Of a stretch of DNA of 8,145 nt, positions 5,887 to 8,145 are shown piece by piece; position 1 is the stretch's first letter, and each line of letters begins with the position of its first letter. Both the position numbers and the translations under genes were made by a program. The DNA is taken from contig URMR01000082.1 in the NCBI GenBank assembly GCA_900548935.1, forward strand, positions 1-8,145. The letters are read 5' to 3'. Source of the stretch: an uncultured Collinsella sp. (GTDB taxonomy: Bacteria > Actinomycetota > Coriobacteriia > Coriobacteriales > Coriobacteriaceae). The notes beneath the pieces were generated by a model. The model was given only the letters and a program-made list of their open reading frames with translations. It searched no databases and was not told where the DNA came from.

Positions 5887-7428
5887 ATGTCTAATGCACT
5901 TGGTCGCGACCTCGCAAAGCTGGTTGCCGCTGTTGACGCTGCCGCCTCTGAGTGCGGTCATGGCGCGTATGGCCAGCACTTCCACATTATGCCGCCGGCG
6001 GGCTGGCTCAACGACCCCAACGGTCTTTGCCAGGCAGATGGCGTGTTCCATGCCTATTTTCAGTATGCGCCGTTTGATGTCGAGGGCGGCGTTAAGGCCT
6101 GGGGTCATGCGACGAGCCGCGACCTTATGACGTGGGACTACGTTGGCGCCCCGCTGCTGCCCGACGAGCCGTTCGATTGTCACGGCGTGTATTCGGGCTC
6201 CGCGCTTGCCGAAGACGGCCGCATTCGCGTGCTGTACACAGGCAACGTTAAGCTTTCCGATGCGGACGGCACGTACGACTACGTCAATACTGGCCGCCGC
6301 GCCGATACCGTCTATGTGGAGAGCGTTGATGGCCTTGCCGGTCGGGAGTTCAGTCAAAAGCGTGTGGTGCTGGCGTCCGAGGATTATCCCGAGGATTTGA
6401 CCTGCCACGTGCGCGATCCCAAGGTGTGGCGCGATGACGATGGGCGTTACCATATGGTGCTGGGCGCGCGTCGTCGCGTGGATGGTCCGCATGTCGATAG
6501 TCGATTTTGCGGCATGCACGGCGAGGGTGCCGGGCGCGATGTGGGCGAGATCTTGGTGTATGGCTCGGCCGATATGCTGAGCTGGGAGCTCGAGAGCCGT
6601 GTGTCTACGCCCAAGCGTTTCGGCTTTATGTGGGAGTGCCCGAGTTATCTTGAGCTTAAGGCCGATGACGGTGTGCCGGTGAAGTTCCTGTCCTTCTCTC
6701 CTCAGGGGCTCGAGGGCGGTCGTTGGGACCGCGGCAACGTATACGCTGCTGGCTACATGCCTGTAACGGGCGACATTACCGGTGGTGACGGTACCTATGA
6801 GCTGGGCGAGTTCCGCCTTTGGGACGCCGGTTTTGACTTCTATGCTCCGCAGGAGTTCACGGCCGAGGACGGTCGCCACATTCTGATCGGCTGGATGGGC
6901 ATGCCCGATGAGCCGACCTATGGCAACGCACCCACCGTGGTGTGCGGCTGGCAGCACTGCATGACGGTGCCGCGCGAGCTTACGGCCGGTGACGGCGGCG
7001 TGGTGCTGCAGCAACCGGCGCGTGAGATTGAGCACCATTATGCCTCGGTGCGTGTGGGGGAGGGCTCGTTGGAGGTTGCCGGCGATACCTGCTTTGACGT
7101 TATTTCTAGCGGTATCGACGGCGCATTTACCGCGACCGTTGATGGCGAGCTTAGGCTGGCGTTTGTGCCCGCTGAGCGCGAGCTGCCCGCGCGCTTTGAG
7201 ATGCGATTTACCGATGAAGGTCGCGCTTCTGCCGGCTGCGGTCGCACCGTGCGTTGGGAGCCCGTCGACGAGGTTCGTAACGTGCGCATTGTCGGCGATG
7301 TCTCGTCGGTCGAGGTGTTTGTGAACGATGGCGCGCTCGTGTTCTCGACGCGCATCTATCCTGAGGCCTATGGCGTGACCGTTGACGCCCCGGATGCGAG
7401 CGTGACCTATCACACGCTCAAGATCTAG
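5887..7428 (+). CDS. scrB: GH32 sucrose-6-phosphate hydrolase
   Basis: A 513-residue cytoplasmic glycoside hydrolase family 32 enzyme that would split sucrose-6-phosphate into glucose-6-phosphate and fructose. The five-bladed propeller shows all key motifs: WLNDPNG at 40-46 with the nucleophile Asp43, WGHATS at 72-77, YSGSA at 102-106, RDP at 176-178 with Asp177, and MWECPS at 248-253 with the acid/base Glu250. A C-terminal beta-sandwich runs from about 375, ending in the family's 'VEVFVNDG ... FSTRIYP' segment. No signal peptide is present, which fits an intracellular PTS-linked enzyme and argues against a secreted fructanase. The start has AGGA at 5876-5879, 7 bases upstream. A Cys/His/Gly-containing stretch at about 195-220, between the RDP motif and the next strand, seems longer than usual for the family. 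The gene lies 106 bases after scrA and is probably in the same regulon. Confidence 0.93.
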   Translation: MSNALGRDLAKLVAAVDAAASECGHGAYGQHFHIMPPAGWLNDPNGLCQADGVFHAYFQYAPFDVEGGVKAWGHATSRDLMTWDYVGAPLLPDEPFDCHGVYSGSALAEDGRIRVLYTGNVKLSDADGTYDYVNTGRRADTVYVESVDGLAGREFSQKRVVLASEDYPEDLTCHVRDPKVWRDDDGRYHMVLGARRRVDGPHVDSRFCGMHGEGAGRDVGEILVYGSADMLSWELESRVSTPKRFGFMWECPSYLELKADDGVPVKFLSFSPQGLEGGRWDRGNVYAAGYMPVTGDITGGDGTYELGEFRLWDAGFDFYAPQEFTAEDGRHILIGWMGMPDEPTYGNAPTVVCGWQHCMTVPRELTAGDGGVVLQQPAREIEHHYASVRVGEGSLEVAGDTCFDVISSGIDGAFTATVDGELRLAFVPAERELPARFEMRFTDEGRASAGCGRTVRWEPVDEVRNVRIVGDVSSVEVFVNDGALVFSTRIYPEAYGVTVDAPDASVTYHTLKI

Positions 7429-7466
7429 GCGATTCGTCGCATATCGGCGCTATACTGCAGCCGTTG

Positions 7467-7506
7467 CCCACGATGCGGGGAACACCCGCATCGTGGGTTT
7501 TTGTTT
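7467..7506 (+). terminator. Strong intrinsic terminator after scrB
   Basis: A perfect 13-base-pair stem (7467-7479 with 7485-7497), a GAACA loop and a T-rich tail (7498-7506, interrupted by one G) start 38 bases after the scrB stop. This is the clearest terminator in the window and ends the sucrose operon. A TATACT sequence at 7451-7456 just before it resembles a -10 box but has no matching -35. Confidence 0.9.
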
Positions 7507-7523
7507 TGAAGGGACGGTGCCGT

Positions 7524-8145
7524 GTGGATGTGCAGCAGCTAGAAGAGACTTGGGCTTTGAGGGCCGGCGCGCGTGAGGCGCGGTTGCTTGCGGCCCCGCA
7601 TGTGCCGGCAGCGCTGTCGCAGCTGGGGATCGTGCGTCCTGGTGACCGCCTGGTTGCGTTTGCCGATGACTTTGCCGATACGTTTGCGAGCGGCTTTGAT
7701 GCCTGCGACGTGGCTATGGTGGGTGAGCCGTCGGTTGCAGCGTTTGTCGCCGCGTCCGAGAACTTTGATGCTTCGTTTGATGCCGAGGGGCCGCACCTGT
7801 GGTGGTTTGTCAACTCCATCGGCGGGTTTGGTCTGCGCGTGCCCGATCTTCGCGCCCTGGGTCGCGCGGCTCGCGATGCCCGCGCGCTGTTGGTTGTGGA
7901 CAACACCGTGGCGTCGGCTTTTGGCTGCGATCCGCTGCGGCTGGGTGCTGCGCTGTTGCTCGAGGCGCTCGATCGCGTGTGCGCCGGCAAAGCTCCACGC
8001 AAGCTCGTTGCCGCTTCGGTGGCGCGCTCGCAGCTCAAGCGCCATCGCGTGGATGCTGCTGCCGAGTGCGCGCATGCGTTGTTTGCGGGCTGCGGTGCTT
8101 TGGCGCTCGACCTTTCTACCGAGGAGGCCGGTGCGCTGGAGCGCG
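7524..8145 (+). CDS. Divergent Cys/Met-metabolism PLP-family protein, 3' partial
   Basis: The frame is open from a GTG at 7524 to the window end, giving 207 visible residues. AAGGGA at 7509-7514, 9 bases upstream, supports this start. Similarity to cystathionine gamma-synthase-like PLP enzymes (fold type I) is seen in ALSQLGIVRPGDRLVAF (30-46) and especially in ALLVVDNTVASAFGCDPLRL (121-140), which matches the family's 'LLVDNTFATP...PLELGAD' segment with its PLP-ring Asp (126). However, the region aligning to the 'HSATKYxGGH' motif reads EALDRVCAGK (147-156), so Arg151 takes the place of the catalytic lysine. The N-terminal half is also shortened. It may be a non-catalytic or changed-function homologue, or Lys156 or a later lysine could serve instead. 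The strong terminator upstream separates it from the sucrose operon. Family link is moderate, function is not known. Confidence 0.65.
   Translation, partial: MDVQQLEETWALRAGAREARLLAAPHVPAALSQLGIVRPGDRLVAFADDFADTFASGFDACDVAMVGEPSVAAFVAASENFDASFDAEGPHLWWFVNSIGGFGLRVPDLRALGRAARDARALLVVDNTVASAFGCDPLRLGAALLLEALDRVCAGKAPRKLVAASVARSQLKRHRVDAAAECAHALFAGCGALALDLSTEEAGALER

Noticed and set aside
5860..7413. A 517-codon open frame on the - strand opposite scrB
   Set aside because: It mirrors the scrB frame almost end to end, its translation is low-complexity and His/Arg-rich without a recognisable domain, and long antisense frames are expected from strong GC3 bias.
7418..8038. A 206-codon - strand frame at the right end
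   Set aside because: Its translation is Ser/Ala/Arg-rich without a domain and it runs through the terminator, whereas the + strand frame shows the PLP-family DNT segment and a good ribosome site.

Overview
The window is GC-rich and densely coded, with all supported genes on the + strand. Codon use strongly favours G/C at third positions. The gene content and the sequence style of the sucrose genes suggest a gut actinobacterium of the Coriobacteriia, most like Collinsella. This is recognition from memory, not a database result.

Region 1 (1-2974) is a tightly packed three-gene unit. It holds the 3' part of a CotH-family atypical kinase-like protein, a VTC-domain protein of the polyphosphate polymerase / triphosphate-tunnel type, and a DUF4956 membrane protein. 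The first two genes overlap by 14 bases and the last two are 3 bases apart, so they are probably co-transcribed and translationally coupled. The three families are often found together in bacteria, but their joint function is not established. A perfect GC-rich hairpin follows the unit.

Region 2 (2975-3213) is non-coding. It carries short inverted and direct repeats that look like a dispersed extragenic element. It ends in a putative promoter followed by a LacI-type operator just upstream of the next gene.

Region 3 (3214-7428) is a sucrose uptake and catabolism locus. It contains a LacI-family regulator (scrR-like), a sucrose PTS enzyme IIBC (scrA) and a GH32 sucrose-6-phosphate hydrolase (scrB). 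Two identical 16-base repeats with LacI-type operator cores lie between regulator and transporter, and a closely related operator precedes the regulator. This supports local repression of the transport operon plus autoregulation. Imported sucrose would be phosphorylated by ScrA, using an EIIA supplied in trans, and split by ScrB to glucose-6-phosphate and fructose. A hairpin lies between scrA and scrB, and a strong intrinsic terminator follows scrB.

Region 4 (7524-8145) is the 5' part of a gene that runs off the window. It encodes a divergent relative of the Cys/Met-metabolism PLP-enzyme family. The sequence that aligns to the PLP-lysine motif has Arg in place of Lys.

The most interesting items are the CotH-VTC-DUF4956 module in a presumed non-sporulating organism, the three-operator arrangement that also fixes the start codon of the regulator, and the PLP-fold protein that appears to have lost its catalytic lysine.
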